A DNA stretch of 64,000 bases, from positions 62,001 through 126,000 of the forward strand of contig JADKCC010000013.1 in the NCBI GenBank assembly GCA_016714785.1, written 5' to 3'. How positions within the stretch are numbered: position 1 is the stretch's first letter; every line of letters starts with the position of its first letter. The position numbers and the translations under genes are program-made. The DNA comes from Saprospiraceae bacterium (GTDB lineage: Bacteria > Bacteroidota > Bacteroidia > Chitinophagales > Saprospiraceae). Below the pieces are notes generated by a model that saw nothing but the letters and a program-made list of their open reading frames with translations, had not been told where the DNA came from and made no database searches. Shown here one piece after another: positions 45,256 through 53,248 of the stretch.

Positions 45256-46397
45256 CGAATATTCGAAAATATTTAACTGCCTACCATTGGTCAATGTTCA
45301 CCCTTAGTATCTTTGTGATGATTGGTATTTTTGCTCCATTATTGGCAAATGAACTTCCTTTAGCTTGCAAGACACCTGATGGTTGGATTTTTCCAGCTTT
45401 ATTGACTAAAGATCGACTCGTTTATTCATCTAAAAAAATGCAACTAGATGAATGTTACAAGACTTTAATTCCTTTTGGTTCACAAAATACAGATATAAGT
45501 AGAAGTGCTGCAAAAAGTCCTTGTCAGAGTCAACAGATAGGCTTGGCTAAACATTGGTTGGGCACGGATAAATTGGGAAGGGACGTGGCTTCTGGAATGA
45601 TCCATGGAACTCAAACAGCCATGCAGATTGGATTTATATCGGTATTTTTGTCATTTTTTTTTGGTGTATCGATAGGTATGGGAGCTGCCTACTTAAAAGA
45701 TGAAGGACTGAGATTGAATATATTACAAATTTTATTTTTGTTTATTTCTGTCTTTATTTTTCTATTTTATGGTCTTTATGAATTAAAGTTTTCAGGCTTT
45801 GATAATTGGATTTTTATGTTTTATTTTTTGATATTTTTGGTAGGAAATTACCTTCTTTTTTATCTTGCATCGCTAATAAAAGATCTGAAAAACTATTTTA
45901 TAGATATTGACATGATATTAATAAAGGTAATAGAAATTCGTAAGTCATTTCCAGGAATTTTTATATTATTGGCGCTTACTACACTTTTTGTGGTACCTTC
46001 GGTTTGGAATATCATAATGATCATCACCTTATTAAGTTGGACTGAGTTTGCAAGATTTGCAAGAGCGGAGACGCTCGTAGTGAAAAATGAAAACTATATT
46101 GTCTCTGCTCATTTATTAGGCTTTGATCATTTACGTATTTTATATAGACATATTTTACCCAATATCATGTCGTCATTGATCGTTATAGCATGTTTTAGTG
46201 TCGGTAGTGCTATTATATTAGAAGCTACACTATCTTACTTGGGAATAGGTTTGCCTGTTGAACAAGTCACTTGGGGCAAGATGATGGCAGAAGGTAGAGA
46301 TATGCAACTTTGGTGGTTAGTATTTTTTCCAGGCCTTGCTCTTTTTATTATCATATTATGCTTAAACACTATTGCCGATGTCTTTAATAGGAATTGA
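45252..46397 (+). CDS. DppC-type ABC permease with inserted helices
   Basis: About 381 residues from the TTG at 45252, whose TTGA overlaps the dppB stop; the frame open upstream to 45138 runs inside dppB and is not used. Core motifs are HWLGTDKLGRDVASGMIHG, AHLLGFDHLRILYRHILPNI (EAA loop) and SYLGIGLPVEQVTWG. Between FGVSIGMGAAYL and IRKSFPG lie about 70 extra residues with two extra hydrophobic helices (ILQILFLFISVFIFLFYG and WIFMFYFLIFLVGNYLLF). No ABC ATPase genes follow; they must be encoded elsewhere. Confidence 0.9.
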   Translation: MTNIRKYLTAYHWSMFTLSIFVMIGIFAPLLANELPLACKTPDGWIFPALLTKDRLVYSSKKMQLDECYKTLIPFGSQNTDISRSAAKSPCQSQQIGLAKHWLGTDKLGRDVASGMIHGTQTAMQIGFISVFLSFFFGVSIGMGAAYLKDEGLRLNILQILFLFISVFIFLFYGLYELKFSGFDNWIFMFYFLIFLVGNYLLFYLASLIKDLKNYFIDIDMILIKVIEIRKSFPGIFILLALTTLFVVPSVWNIIMIITLLSWTEFARFARAETLVVKNENYIVSAHLLGFDHLRILYRHILPNIMSSLIVIACFSVGSAIILEATLSYLGIGLPVEQVTWGKMMAEGRDMQLWWLVFFPGLALFIIILCLNTIADVFNRN

Positions 46398-46418
46398 TGC
46401 ATGAGTGGGTGGAATTGT

Positions 46419-46453
46419 AAAAGCCTTACAATCTATCAAGATTATAAGGCTTT
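46419..46453. terminator. Shared terminator of the permease gene and rnpB
   Basis: AAAGCCTTA (46420-46428) pairs with TAAGGCTTT (46445-46453). The stem extends inward through AATCT/AGATT after a mismatch. It lies between convergent transcription units. Confidence 0.85.
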
Positions 46454-46459
46454 AAACAA

Positions 46460-46805
46460 ATTGACATACCTATAAGCCGGATTCTGTAACATACCCAAAA
46501 GTATGTTCTCTATCATTTATCTAAGCTGCCTACCCCTTCGTACGAGCCTTGCGGCTACAAAACCGAGCCAGTTTTTGCTCATGAGCTTACGAATATACAT
46601 GGCATTTCAACCCACAAGGTTTGTCCTGATCTTACATTGCTGCATGACCACGAGAGCCCTTACCTCTCATTTTCACCCTTACTGAGACCGATGGTCCAAG
46701 CGGTTATTTTCTGTGACACTAAGCTGTACCGTACCAAAATACGATCCCACCCGTTAGGTGGTGTGGCGCTCTACGTTGTCCGGACTTTCCTCTTTCGACA
46801 CCAAT
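46460..46805 (-). ncRNA. rnpB: RNase P RNA (bacterial class A)
   Basis: The catalytic RNA of RNase P, which matures tRNA 5' ends. On the minus strand the conserved core GAGGAAAGTCCGGAC (near 46792-46778), ACAGAAAATAACCGC, GGTAAGGGTGAAA-type (read GTAAGGGTGAAAATGAGAGG) and the 3' end ACAGAATCCGGCTTATAGG (near 46490-46472) are all present. The outermost P1 helix is ATTGGTGT (46805-46798) with ATGTCAAT (46467-46460). The promoter is TATCTTTG at 46841-46834. Confidence 0.97.
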
Positions 46806-46833
46806 CGAAAGCGATAGAGCAGTATATCAAAGG

Positions 46834-46841
46834 CAAAGATA
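46834..46841 (-). promoter_or_regulatory. -7 element (TATCTTTG) of rnpB
   Basis: A perfect TAnnTTTG on the minus strand, 28 nt before the start of the P1 helix. Confidence 0.6.
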
Positions 46842-46891
46842 AGTAAAATACACTAATATTTAATGTATATGAAGCAACATACAAAAGATAA

Positions 46892-46925
46892 TTTGTTCAT
46901 TATTTTAAACAGTTGTTTATCTTTG
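46892..46925 (+). promoter_or_regulatory. Promoter of the hydroxyproline epimerase gene
   Basis: TTTG (46892-46895), 22-nt spacer, TATCTTTG (46918-46925), then the GTG start at 46946. It is divergent from the rnpB promoter, with the two -7 elements 76 bp apart. Confidence 0.68.
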
Positions 46926-46945
46926 CTTTTTAAAAATAATAATTC

Positions 46946-47953
46946 GTGCAAAAAAAACGATTTTTCTGTATCGATGCACATACTTGCGGTAATCCTGTCC
47001 GATTAGTAGCAGGTGGTGGACCAGATTTGGTAGGCAATACCATGGAAGATAAAAGAGCTTACTTCCTCCAACATTATGATTGGATTCGCAAGAGTTTGAT
47101 GTTTGAGCCGCGAGGACATGATATGATGAGTGGCAGTATTTTGTATCCACCACATGATCCAAAAAATGACGTCGCTGTATTGTTTATAGAGACAAGTGGT
47201 TGCTTACCAATGTGTGGTCATGGAACTATCGGAACCATCACCATCGCCATAGAAGAAGGCCTCATCATACCAAAAACACCAGGAAAAGTAAGGATGGAAG
47301 CCCCTGCAGGTTTGGTAGAAATATCGTATCAACAAGGAAGTGATGCCAAAGTAAGTTCTGTAAAACTCACCAATGTAGGCTCTTTTCTGTACAAAGAAAA
47401 TCTAGAAGTAACGTGTCCTGATTTAGGCGTATTAAAAGTTGATATAGCTTATGGTGGTAATTTTTACGCCATCATTGATCCACAATCCAATTTTCAAGGG
47501 ATAGAAAACCACACAGCCGACCAACTCATTGCTTGGTCAAGAGCCATCAGACAAGATATCAACCATAAATATACCTTTGAACATCCAGAATTCCCTGCCA
47601 TCAATTGGTGTAGCCATGTTTTATGGACAGGCCAATGTATCGAGCCAACATCGACAGCTAGAAATGCGGTATTTTATGGAGACAAAGCTATTGATAGATC
47701 GCCATGTGGAACAGGTACATCAGCCAGAATGGCGCAATGGTACGCAAAAGGTAAACTCAAAAAAGGCGATAACTTTATACACGAAAGTTATATCGGAAGT
47801 AAATTTACTGGAACCATAGAAGGCTTCACAAAAGTAGGTGATTTTGATGCTATCATTCCAGGCATAGAAGGTTGGGCAAAGATTTATGGCTACAATACTA
47901 TTTTGGTAGATCCAGAAGATGATCCTTATGCAGACGGTTTTCAGGTTATATGA
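46946..47953 (+). CDS. 4-hydroxyproline 2-epimerase (proline racemase family)
   Basis: 335 residues from a GTG start. The proline racemase family active-site cysteines are both present: MCGHGTIGT (first Cys) and DRSPCGTGTSARMA (second Cys). HTCGNPVRLVAGG and EGFTKVGDFDAIIPGIEG complete the fold. The first catalytic motif with His after Cys and the neighbouring oxidase point to trans-4-hydroxy-L-proline to cis-4-hydroxy-D-proline epimerisation rather than proline racemisation. The next gene would oxidise the product; the later enzymes of the pathway are not in this window. Confidence 0.88.
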   Translation: MQKKRFFCIDAHTCGNPVRLVAGGGPDLVGNTMEDKRAYFLQHYDWIRKSLMFEPRGHDMMSGSILYPPHDPKNDVAVLFIETSGCLPMCGHGTIGTITIAIEEGLIIPKTPGKVRMEAPAGLVEISYQQGSDAKVSSVKLTNVGSFLYKENLEVTCPDLGVLKVDIAYGGNFYAIIDPQSNFQGIENHTADQLIAWSRAIRQDINHKYTFEHPEFPAINWCSHVLWTGQCIEPTSTARNAVFYGDKAIDRSPCGTGTSARMAQWYAKGKLKKGDNFIHESYIGSKFTGTIEGFTKVGDFDAIIPGIEGWAKIYGYNTILVDPEDDPYADGFQVI

Positions 47954-48072
47954 TTGATCTAAAAAATATATTTAAATGCAGGTTGGAATAAAAGAAGCGT
48001 TTTAATTAGAATTTACCCATTAATAGAGTTATATCGAATGAATAATAGCGTTTTACACTAATCGACTACCCC

Positions 48073-49314
48073 ATGCAAATCACCATCATCGGCGCAGGCG
48101 TCATAGGGCTCACCACCGCATATTTTCTTCAGAAAGAAGGTCATGAAGTCACCATTATTGATCGTGGAAATGGAAGTAATAATTGCTCTTTTGGCAATGC
48201 GGGATACATCTCACCTAGTCATTTTATACCGTTAGCATCACCAGGTATTGTAGCCCAAGGATTGAAGTGGATGTTGAGTTCGACTAGTCCGTTTTATATA
48301 AAACCGAGACTCGATGCTTCATTCATAAAATGGGGATGGAAGTTTTATAAGAATGCAACAGACAAAAAAGTGCAAGAAAATGCACCACACTTGAATAATA
48401 TCCTTCAGCTAAGTAAAAACCTGATGATCGATATCGACAAAGATTTGAGTCACAGATTCCAATTAGAGACCAAAGGATGTCTTATGCTTTATAAAACTTC
48501 AGAGACTGGCCATCATGAAGCCGAACTTGCCAAAGAAGCAAAAAAATACAATATAGATGCGCCGGTCTTAACCCAAAAAGATATCCAAGCCATGGAGCCT
48601 GAAGTGGAAGTAGATGTTTTGGGTGGCGTATATTTTCCTATAGATTGTCATCTTCATCCTGTGAGAATGATGGAAACGCTGTTTGCTCACAATAAATCTT
48701 TGGGTGTGAAATTCCTTTTTGACCATGAAGTTGAAGGATTTGAATCTTCCAATAGGAAAGTTAATGCAGTAATTACCAATAAAGGTAAGATCGTTGGTGA
48801 TCATTTAGTTGTCGCTTCGGGTAGTTGGTTGGAATTGATGACCAAAAAACTAGGTATCTCCTTGCTAATGCAACCAGGAAAAGGCTATAGTACCACGTAT
48901 AAAAACAGAAAAAAAAACTTAAAGCATCCAGCTATTTTGGTAGATGACAGAGTCGCTATGACACCAATGGGTAATGAACTTAGAGTAGGCGGCACTATGG
49001 AACTTTCTGGTATCAATGATAAAATAAATATGAATCGTGTTCGACCTATTATTCATGCAGCCAATCAATATTATAAAAATCTACATCTCGATATGCCTAC
49101 CGAAAACCAAGTTTGGTCTGGCCTGAGACCATGTTCTCCAGATGGATTACCGTACATAGGTGCTAGTCCACATCATGAAAATGTCACCGTAGCTGGCGGT
49201 CATGCGATGTTGGGTATTTCGTTAGCGGCAGCTACAGGATATCTTGTGAAGCAGATCATACAGCAAGAGAAATCAGAGATTCCTATGGAGAAATTCAAAG
49301 TTGAGAGAAGTTAA
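48073..49314 (+). CDS. FAD-dependent D-amino acid dehydrogenase, probably D-hydroxyproline dehydrogenase
   Basis: A 413-residue DadA-like flavoprotein. The N-terminal FAD motif is IGAGVIGLTTAYFLQKEGH, followed by CSFGNAGYISPSHFIPLASPG, a substrate domain with CHLHPVRMMETLF, and the C-terminal WSGLRPCSPDGLPYIG and GHAMLGISLAAATG flavin-binding segments. It is expected to oxidise cis-4-hydroxy-D-proline at the membrane or respiratory chain. It lies 119 bp downstream of the epimerase gene, in which the 9-mer AGCGTTTTA occurs twice (47996 and 48047). Confidence 0.88.
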   Translation: MQITIIGAGVIGLTTAYFLQKEGHEVTIIDRGNGSNNCSFGNAGYISPSHFIPLASPGIVAQGLKWMLSSTSPFYIKPRLDASFIKWGWKFYKNATDKKVQENAPHLNNILQLSKNLMIDIDKDLSHRFQLETKGCLMLYKTSETGHHEAELAKEAKKYNIDAPVLTQKDIQAMEPEVEVDVLGGVYFPIDCHLHPVRMMETLFAHNKSLGVKFLFDHEVEGFESSNRKVNAVITNKGKIVGDHLVVASGSWLELMTKKLGISLLMQPGKGYSTTYKNRKKNLKHPAILVDDRVAMTPMGNELRVGGTMELSGINDKINMNRVRPIIHAANQYYKNLHLDMPTENQVWSGLRPCSPDGLPYIGASPHHENVTVAGGHAMLGISLAAATGYLVKQIIQQEKSEIPMEKFKVERS

Positions 49315-49682
49315 ATTCAGATATTTTATTCCAAAAATGCTTTGTTTTTATAAAGAATAAATCACATTTTTCGAGCACAACATGCCATTGATGTTACAAT
49401 AATATTTCTTATTACAATTAAAAAAGTATAGCAATCTGATTTTAAAGTCAGCAATCGCGCAAATAATGTTACTAATATTCTAATATCCTAAGATGTAACG
49501 AAATTCAAAATGACGTATGATAAGTAACTTTTGTCTTTTGATTTTCATTTAGAACTTTTCTTTTTAAAATCTGAAGGTTAGACAAATTTTACATTTTTGG
49601 TTATTGTAAAATTTCTTACATTCGGATAGGGGTAAAACATATTTTTTGTGTCTTTAAGAAGAATACCATCCAAATAAACCTA
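49315..49682. other. 368-bp intergenic region before the Crp/Fnr regulator
   Basis: Apart from the palindrome and promoter at 49584-49624, no gene or RNA was seen. No terminator hairpin was found after the dehydrogenase stop. Confidence 0.45.
49584..49624 (+). promoter_or_regulatory. Promoter and palindromic operator of the Crp/Fnr gene
   Basis: The perfect inverted repeat AAATTTTACA (49584-49593) and TGTAAAATTT (49605-49614) encloses the -33 TTTG (49596-49599). TACATTCG (49617-49624), one mismatch from TAnnTTTG, follows at a 17-nt spacing. A regulator bound to the repeat would cover the promoter; self-regulation is an obvious possibility (inference). Confidence 0.52.
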
Positions 49683-50363
49683 ATGCAATCGAAACAATTG
49701 GTAAATGAAATAAAAGAATTCCCAATGTTATCATGTTTAACAGAGTCAGAAATAACTCATTTAACAAGTGAAGGTGAATTGAAAAAATTTCGAAAACACG
49801 ATTTCCTTTTTGAATCAGGTCAAAAATCGGATGAAATATTTTTTCTCATCAAAGGAGTTGTCAAAGTCACCACCAAATCACAGGATGGGAGAGAAGTTAT
49901 AAAAACAATCTTACACCCAAAAGCAATACTAAGTGAGCACAGCTTGGCTGATGAGAAAATCAGAACAAACGATGCTATAATATTAACACTCGATGCCACC
50001 GTTTTGGCTGTAAAAGTTAGTACAATACAAGAATTGATGGTTAATAATTCAAAATTGGCTATTTGCATCATTAATTTCATTGGTAGAAAATTAAAATACG
50101 CAGAAGAACGATTAGAGTCATTAGCCTTAAGCGATGCAAGAGAGCGTATTGTACAATTTCTGAAAGTTAATGCTGAATCTTTTGGTCAATCGGTCGGATT
50201 TGAAACTTTATTAAAGCATGATTTTACACAACAAGATATTGCAAGTTTCACGGGGACGTCACGTCAAACAGTCACTACCATTTTGAATGATCTGAAAAAA
50301 AACGATAAAATATTTTTTAAACGCAAAGCTATATTGATTAGAGACATCGCCAGTCTCGCATAG
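49683..50363 (+). CDS. Crp/Fnr-family transcriptional regulator
   Basis: A 226-residue protein with an N-terminal cyclic-nucleotide-binding-like domain (about 20-130; FRKHDFLFESGQKSDEIFFL, IKGVVKVTTKSQDGREV) and a C-terminal winged helix with DFTQQDIASFTGTSRQTVTTI as the recognition helix-turn-helix. No cysteine cluster for an iron-sulfur centre is seen, so it is not a typical oxygen-sensing Fnr. Its nearness to the hydroxyproline genes suggests, but does not prove, that it controls them. Confidence 0.93.
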   Translation: MQSKQLVNEIKEFPMLSCLTESEITHLTSEGELKKFRKHDFLFESGQKSDEIFFLIKGVVKVTTKSQDGREVIKTILHPKAILSEHSLADEKIRTNDAIILTLDATVLAVKVSTIQELMVNNSKLAICIINFIGRKLKYAEERLESLALSDARERIVQFLKVNAESFGQSVGFETLLKHDFTQQDIASFTGTSRQTVTTILNDLKKNDKIFFKRKAILIRDIASLA

Positions 50364-50412
50364 GAAGTTTTAGTTTTCTCATAATTTAGTTATACCTGAA
50401 ATTTAGTTAAAA

Positions 50413-50445
50413 GAGTAGATTCAAAAGTGAATCTACTTTTTTTTT
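50413..50445 (+). terminator. Rho-independent terminator of the Crp/Fnr gene
   Basis: AGTAGATTC (50414-50422), loop AAAAGT, GAATCTACT (50429-50437), then a run of nine or more T. A textbook hairpin. Confidence 0.93.
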
Positions 50446-50476
50446 CTTAAAAGTTTCGTAAATTAAAAATATTGAT

Positions 50477-50484
50477 TACTTTTG
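50477..50484 (+). promoter_or_regulatory. -7 element (TACTTTTG) of tRNA-Ser
   Basis: A perfect TAnnTTTG, 24 nt before the tRNA 5' end. TTTCG at 50454-50458 may act as the -33 element (18-nt spacing). Confidence 0.5.
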
Positions 50485-50507
50485 CGTCGCTTTTAAAGAA
50501 AGCAATA

Positions 50508-50593
50508 GGAAGAGTGGCAGAGCTGGTTTAATGCACCGGTCTTGAAAACCGGCGTGGGTTACACCACCGGGGGTTCGAATCCCTCCTCTTCCG
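50508..50593 (+). tRNA. tRNA-Ser, anticodon UGA
   Basis: An 86-nt type II tRNA: acceptor GGAAGAG/CTCTTCC, anticodon stem CCGGT/ACCGG with loop CTTGAAA (anticodon TGA), a long variable arm (CGTGGGTTACACCACCG) and a GTTCGAATC T-loop. Discriminator base G at 50593; CCA not encoded. Confidence 0.97.
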
Positions 50594-50789
50594 CAAAAAG
50601 AAGCATCTGTAAGTTAACCTTATATGATGCTTTTTTTGTTTATACCTAAAGTAAATTGGAATTCAAAATTAAAATTATTTTAAGGTCACTATCCGCCACA
50701 GTAGATGAATTAAAAACAACTTTTTAGCAATACAATTTCTTTTTACTATTATTGATTTACCAAATTCACTTTTATAAAAAATAGTCACA

Positions 50790-51500
50790 ATGGGAAGAGC
50801 GTTTGAATACCGCAGAGCCGCAAAAGAGAAAAGGTGGGCAACTATGTCTCGTATATTTCCTAAGGTATCCAGAGCCATTACTATGGCAGCTAAAGAAGGT
50901 GGTCCAGATCCAGAAACCAATTCAAAACTAAGACTGGCTATCCAAGCAGCAAAAGCTGCCAACATGCCCAAAGATAATGTGGACAACGCTATCAAAAGAG
51001 CTGCAGGTAAAGACGCTGATGATTTCACAGAAATAAATTATGAAGGGAAAGGTCCTCATGGTGTGCTAGTTTTTGTAGAATGTGCCACCGACAATACAAC
51101 CCGTACAGTAGCCAACGTAAAATCTTATTTTAATAAAGCAGGCGGCTCCGTTGTGCCAACAGGTTCACTCGAATTTATGTTTGATAGAAAAACAGTTGTT
51201 GAATTTGAAAAACCAGCTGATTTAGATTTGGATGAATTTGAGCTTGAGATGATTGATTTTGGTCTAGAAACTTATGAAACCGATGGCAATACTGTTTATG
51301 CTTATGGCAATTATACGGATTTCGGTACTCTTACTAAAGCAATTGAAGAAAAACAAATACCTTTGTCAAAGGTAAATCTTCAGCGAATACCAACCACACC
51401 TGTGGAATTTACTGATGAACAATTGGCTGATATAGAAAAAATGTTGGACAAATTGGAAGAGGATGATGACGTCCAAGCTGTCTATACCAATATTGCTTAA
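50790..51500 (+). CDS. yebC: YebC/PmpR family protein (TACO1-like)
   Basis: A 236-residue protein with the family start MGRAFEYRRAAKEKRWA, then FPKVSRAITMAAKEGGPDPE, NMPKDNVDNAIKRA and YEGKGPHGVLVFVE. YebC proteins act as transcriptional regulators or aid ribosomes at polyproline stretches. Length is typical. Its stop codon overlaps that of the opposing ligase gene (51497-51500). Confidence 0.97.
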   Translation: MGRAFEYRRAAKEKRWATMSRIFPKVSRAITMAAKEGGPDPETNSKLRLAIQAAKAANMPKDNVDNAIKRAAGKDADDFTEINYEGKGPHGVLVFVECATDNTTRTVANVKSYFNKAGGSVVPTGSLEFMFDRKTVVEFEKPADLDLDEFELEMIDFGLETYETDGNTVYAYGNYTDFGTLTKAIEEKQIPLSKVNLQRIPTTPVEFTDEQLADIEKMLDKLEEDDDVQAVYTNIA

Positions 51501-53005
51501 TCCATCGTAGTTGTAGTTTCTTTATTCAAAACATCGACTACTTCTTGATAAAATTGTTTTGCTCTATCAAGTGTTGCCCCAATACTAACTAAGCCTATTT
51601 TACCATATTGCGAAAGTGCACTGATAAGGTGAAACATAACACCTTCTTTATGTGAGTGATCATAATGTAAGCCATGATGCATGGCAATATCAATCAAATC
51701 TAAGGGAGTCAAGCCTTTATAACTATCACTTTGAAGATTGTCTGTCGCAAAATAATATCTTCTTGATCCATCTGGCAATAGATATTCCCCCGAATCAATA
51801 TCATAATGCCCATCTGTCAAAAACTGTAACATAAGAAATGGGTGAGTTGTCCCACCTTTACGCAAATTGATTTCGATAGCATAATGTGTCCATTGGTCCA
51901 AACGTTTTACACTCATAAAGTCAATACCAAATCGGCCCAATACTCCAATATCTCTCATTTTAGCACCAATTTCAAAACTTAAACCACTCAATGTTTTAGA
52001 ATATTCAAGATCAGCAGGAAATGTAGCTCCTACGAATACTTGACTATTTTCACCAGTCAAAACCTGATCGTGAGTAGATATAATACAAACTTCACCTAAT
52101 GGATTAATACGGCACTGTACAGAAGGAGACATAACAACTTCTCCATCAATAAATACCTCTACGATGCCTCCAGTACTCTCCAACTTTGAGATAAACTTTG
52201 AATACTTGAGCTTTTTAGCAACAATTTTTAAATTTTGTTTAATATTTTCAGCTATCCATTCTTCTTTAGACTCAATATTACTTGGCATATTCTTAAAATA
52301 AAACACGGCATTACCATCTCCAGAAAATCCTTCATTTATTTTTACTACTGCTTTTTCTAAATTCGGAAATTGCTTATTAATATTGACCAATGCCTGCACT
52401 ATGTCATTCTCAGAATATAAATTTTCATAGCCAAAAGGAACTGGGACACCGCACTCCTTAAACAATTGCCTACAGCCACTTTTTGAACCTAAATAATTAA
52501 AGTTTGGATCAGAACCATATATAGGTAAATTTAAGGCTATTGCTAATTCTTTTTCTGCTTCTGTTGTATTAAAAAACACTAAATGACCCGCATTTTCATC
52601 AACTATACTGGTCTTTATACGATTAATAAGTCTAGGACGTTTCAATATTTTTATTGTAAGAGGAAGATTACCAGCGTCATAGCAACTCAATAAAGTGAGC
52701 CTATTGCGGGCATGATGAGGAGTTATACCAGGTAACATGTGTAAGTAATAATCAATAATCAACGGAGATATTGGAAAAGATGTAACAAAAGTAATTCTTG
52801 TCTCTGGCATACGTAGCAACATCAACATACATAGCATCCGCTCCTCATAATAAAAGTGGCCCTTAACTTTGGATAATATTTGATGATCTAATGTTAAACT
52901 CGGTATTACTACAATAGTCTTCGGAGCTAGTTTGTCATCAAATATCCTTTGGTATTGCTCAGCAAAACGCTTTTGGAGTTGGTTGTAAGTGATTTCAGAT
53001 GACAT
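51497..53005 (-). CDS. PGM1-like ATP-grasp peptide ligase
   Basis: A 502-residue protein. The middle part is an ATP-grasp fold: LNLPIYGSDPNFNYLGSKSG, RQLFKECGVPVPFG, AVVKINEGFSGDGN (ATP-binding Lys and Gly-rich loop), then YAIEINLRKGGTTHPFLML (metal-binding Glu/Asn). The C-terminal 90 residues with GLTPLDLIDIAMHHGLHYD and GVMFHLISALSQYGKIG match the domain shared with the pheganomycin ligase PGM1, from memory of that family. Such enzymes join amino acids or peptides through an acyl-phosphate. No other biosynthetic gene lies nearby, so the product is unknown. The gene is monocistronic, tail to tail with yebC. Confidence 0.85.
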   Translation of the reverse strand: MSSEITYNQLQKRFAEQYQRIFDDKLAPKTIVVIPSLTLDHQILSKVKGHFYYEERMLCMLMLLRMPETRITFVTSFPISPLIIDYYLHMLPGITPHHARNRLTLLSCYDAGNLPLTIKILKRPRLINRIKTSIVDENAGHLVFFNTTEAEKELAIALNLPIYGSDPNFNYLGSKSGCRQLFKECGVPVPFGYENLYSENDIVQALVNINKQFPNLEKAVVKINEGFSGDGNAVFYFKNMPSNIESKEEWIAENIKQNLKIVAKKLKYSKFISKLESTGGIVEVFIDGEVVMSPSVQCRINPLGEVCIISTHDQVLTGENSQVFVGATFPADLEYSKTLSGLSFEIGAKMRDIGVLGRFGIDFMSVKRLDQWTHYAIEINLRKGGTTHPFLMLQFLTDGHYDIDSGEYLLPDGSRRYYFATDNLQSDSYKGLTPLDLIDIAMHHGLHYDHSHKEGVMFHLISALSQYGKIGLVSIGATLDRAKQFYQEVVDVLNKETTTTMD

Positions 53006-53248
53006 ATTTTACAGATTATGTGGCACTTTTTAAAAATTTTACACCGACTAATTTACAGACAATTTATATTTCAAAAGATGACATTGGTCAGTTTTGAACA
53101 TGATTTATTAACCAAAGTTGCTAAGCCACTTAAATTTTGGTAAAAAAAATAACAGTTGACTTCAAAAAACATGGTAAATGGGTTCGAAATACAATAAATT
53201 TTGAAAATCTTGAAAAATCACCTACATTTACAGCCTTTTGCGTATATA

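Noticed and set aside
47996..48055. Direct repeat AGCGTTTTA twice, 51 bp apart, between the epimerase and dehydrogenase genes
   Set aside because: Only 9 bp; could arise by chance and no protein site is known.
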